Below are positions 6,605 through 7,637 of a stretch of DNA of 7,637 nt, in pieces. The DNA lies in assembly GCA_005786815.1 (NCBI GenBank), contig SYDB01000015.1, forward strand, positions 1 to 7,637. The letters run 5' to 3'. The translations under genes and the position numbers were made by a program. The stretch is from Burkholderiales bacterium. Its GTDB lineage: Bacteria > Pseudomonadota > Gammaproteobacteria > Burkholderiales > Burkholderiaceae_C. Every line of letters begins with the position of its first letter. Within the stretch, counting starts at the first letter, position 1. Below the pieces are notes generated by a model. That model ran no database searches. It had not been told where the DNA came from and worked only from the letters and a program-made list of their open reading frames with translations.

Positions 6605-7563
6605 TGACTGCAACACCCGCATACCTCGAGTTTGCGCCCCCACCTCCGCCGGGCACAGGACGCTCGCTGGGCCTTGCTTTGCTCGTCCACTTCCTTCTGA
6701 TGGTCGCTTTAACCGCTGGCATTCAATGGAAACAAGACAACAACTTATCGGTTGAAGCTGAGTTGTGGGCCGCCATCCCCATGGCCGCAGCGCCTAAACC
6801 TGTGGAAGTAGAACCGCCACCCCCTCCGCCTCCACCACCTCCTGCGCCCAAAGAAATGGTGAAGCCTCCTCCTGCGCCAACGTCTAACGTAGATGCTGAT
6901 ATCGCGTTAGCAAAACGCAAAAAGCAATTGGAAGAAGACAAAAAGAAACAAGAGGCGCTTGAAGCTGAGCGTCTGAAAAAAGAGCTTCTGCAAAAAGAAG
7001 AAGAGAAAAAAGCCAAGCTCAAAGAGAAAGAACTCAAAGAAAAGGAACTCAAGGACAAGGCCCTGAAAGAAAAAGAGTTGAAGGAAAAGGAGAAGAGAGA
7101 GAAGGAGCGCAAAGAAAAAGAGCTGAAGGACAAAGAGGCCAAAAAACTCCAAGAGCAAAAAGACGCTAAACCGTCTCCATCAGATACGAAAAAAATTGAG
7201 GCTTTGCGCCAAGAGAATATGAAACGCATAGCGGGTATGGCAGGCGCCACGGGTGACGAAAACGCCACTGGCACTGCGCAACGTGCTGCAGGACCCTCCG
7301 ATAGTTATGGCGGACGCATTCGTGCGCGCATCAAGCCCAACATTACCTTCACCGAGGATGTTGCGTCGAATGCGTCTGCTGATGTCGAAGTTCGTTGCGC
7401 CCCTGATGGCACCATCGTTGGCAAAAAACTCATCAAATCAAGTGGCAACGCCGCCTGGGACAACGCGGTGTTAAAGGCCATTGACAAAACAGAGGTTTTG
7501 CCTCGTGACACCGACGGCCGCGTGCATTCGCCCTTGGTGATCAGTTTCCGTCCAAAAGATTAA
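6604..7563 (+). CDS. tolA: Cell envelope integrity protein TolA
   Basis: TolA spans the periplasm and links the TolQR motor to TolB/Pal. Domain I: a cytoplasmic N-terminus with Pro12-16 and one membrane helix at about 21-40 (SLGLALLVHFLLMVALTAGI), holding the conserved His29. Next comes a Pro-rich stretch with ten consecutive prolines at 71-80. Domain II (about 98-205) is a long charged Lys/Glu helix, with eight near-perfect pentapeptides of the LKEKE type at 139-178. Domain III (about 235-319) is a TonB-like fold: RIRARIKPNITF, VEVRCAPDGTIVGKKLIKSSG, WDNAVLKAI, LVISFRPKD. At 319 residues it is shorter than the E. coli protein, and domain II is Lys/Glu-rich rather than Ala-rich. A single Cys (265) is present, so domain III has no internal disulfide. 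The gene starts within the tolR stop (TGATG). Confidence 0.96.
   Translation: MTATPAYLEFAPPPPPGTGRSLGLALLVHFLLMVALTAGIQWKQDNNLSVEAELWAAIPMAAAPKPVEVEPPPPPPPPPPAPKEMVKPPPAPTSNVDADIALAKRKKQLEEDKKKQEALEAERLKKELLQKEEEKKAKLKEKELKEKELKDKALKEKELKEKEKREKERKEKELKDKEAKKLQEQKDAKPSPSDTKKIEALRQENMKRIAGMAGATGDENATGTAQRAAGPSDSYGGRIRARIKPNITFTEDVASNASADVEVRCAPDGTIVGKKLIKSSGNAAWDNAVLKAIDKTEVLPRDTDGRVHSPLVISFRPKD
7018..7137 (+). repeat. Eight 15-base tandem units encoding LKEKE-type pentapeptides in tolA
   Basis: The encoded units read LKEKE, LKEKE, LKDKA, LKEKE, LKEKE, KREKE, RKEKE, LKDKE. At DNA level the copies vary at synonymous positions (CTC/CTG/TTG, AAA/AAG, GAA/GAG), so the array is old or has been diversified rather than freshly expanded. 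It is still a candidate for length change by slippage or unequal recombination. Confidence 0.85.
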
Positions 7564-7595
7564 GCAGTGTCTTAGCGATCGGTGGCAGTGACTGC

Positions 7596-7621
7596 GCACT
7601 TATATGCAGAGCACTTACATG
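7596..7621 (+). repeat. Imperfect direct repeat carrying two in-frame candidate tolB start codons
   Basis: GCACTTATATG (7596-7606) and GCACTTACATG (7611-7621) match at 10 of 11 positions with a 15-base period. Each ends in an ATG, and because 15 is a multiple of three both ATGs (7604 and 7619) are in the same frame. Confidence 0.75.
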
Positions 7622-7637
7622 AAAATACGGAGACGCC
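7619..7637 (+). CDS. tolB: Probable start of tolB (truncated by window end)
   Basis: Only six codons are visible, reading MKIRRR, 55 bases after the tolA stop. Position after tolA, and a basic start as expected for an exported protein's signal peptide, suggest TolB, the periplasmic beta-propeller partner of Pal. An in-frame ATG at 7604 would add MQSTY in front, and neither candidate has a strong Shine-Dalgarno. The identity rests on gene order alone. Confidence 0.5.

Noticed and set aside
7189..7195. Run of seven A in tolA as a programmed frameshift site
   Set aside because: The codon phase is AAA AAA ATT, not the X-XXY-YYZ phase needed for a -1 shift, and no downstream structure is apparent. 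The normal frame gives a complete TolA.
6723..7274. Long minus-strand open frame of 183 residues, very rich in Ser, Phe and Leu
   Set aside because: It is the antisense of the Lys/Glu repeats and polyproline of tolA (Lys/Glu codons read backwards give Phe/Leu/Ser, Pro gives Gly). It has no independent gene character.
7585..7595. Palindrome GCAGT-G-ACTGC after tolA as a terminator
   Set aside because: The centre is one base, so no proper hairpin loop can form, and there is no T-run. tolB probably follows on the same transcript.

Overview
The window is a dense, single-strand (+) block of housekeeping genes from a Gram-negative betaproteobacterium. It is most likely Burkholderiales and resembles Comamonadaceae, though I cannot name a genus from sequence alone. 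The assignment rests on the gene families and on the style of the proteins: a ribD-ribE-ribBA-ribH-nusB riboflavin block of betaproteobacterial type, a ybgC-tolQRA(B) block, and PilW/PilX-type minor pilin genes. Base composition looks moderate and even along the window. I see no mobile element, RNA gene, CRISPR array or sign of recent transfer.

Layout: bases 1-389 are the 3' end of a pilW-like gene. Bases 382-1107 encode a PilX-like minor prepilin. Bases 1104-4577 are the riboflavin genes: ribD (deaminase/reductase), ribE (riboflavin synthase), ribBA (DHBP synthase fused to a degenerate GTP cyclohydrolase II-like domain) and ribH (lumazine synthase). Bases 4574-5071 are nusB (transcription antitermination), and 5068-5469 are ybgC (acyl-CoA thioesterase). 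Bases 5466-7563 are tolQ, tolR and tolA, the inner-membrane part of the Tol-Pal cell-envelope machine. The window ends a few codons into what is probably tolB.

Almost every junction is an overlap: 8 bases at pilW/pilX, ATGA at pilX/ribD, ribH/nusB, nusB/ybgC and ybgC/tolQ, and TGATG at tolR/tolA. The remaining gaps are 5 to 55 bases. There is no terminator-like hairpin with a T-run and no FMN riboswitch. The simplest reading is one long polycistronic unit, or several without internal terminators, in which pilus, riboflavin, antitermination and envelope genes are translationally coupled.

RibD, RibE and RibH, with the DHBP synthase half of RibBA, cover most of riboflavin synthesis. The first step, GTP cyclohydrolase II, is not credibly encoded here because the C-terminal half of RibBA has lost the zinc cysteines and the catalytic motif. 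A separate ribA must lie elsewhere, or riboflavin precursors must come from outside. This matches the RibBX variant known in Proteobacteria. I found no wholly new system. The points most worth a second look are the pilin-to-riboflavin coupling, the degenerate RibA domain, and the pentapeptide-repeat and polyproline architecture of TolA.
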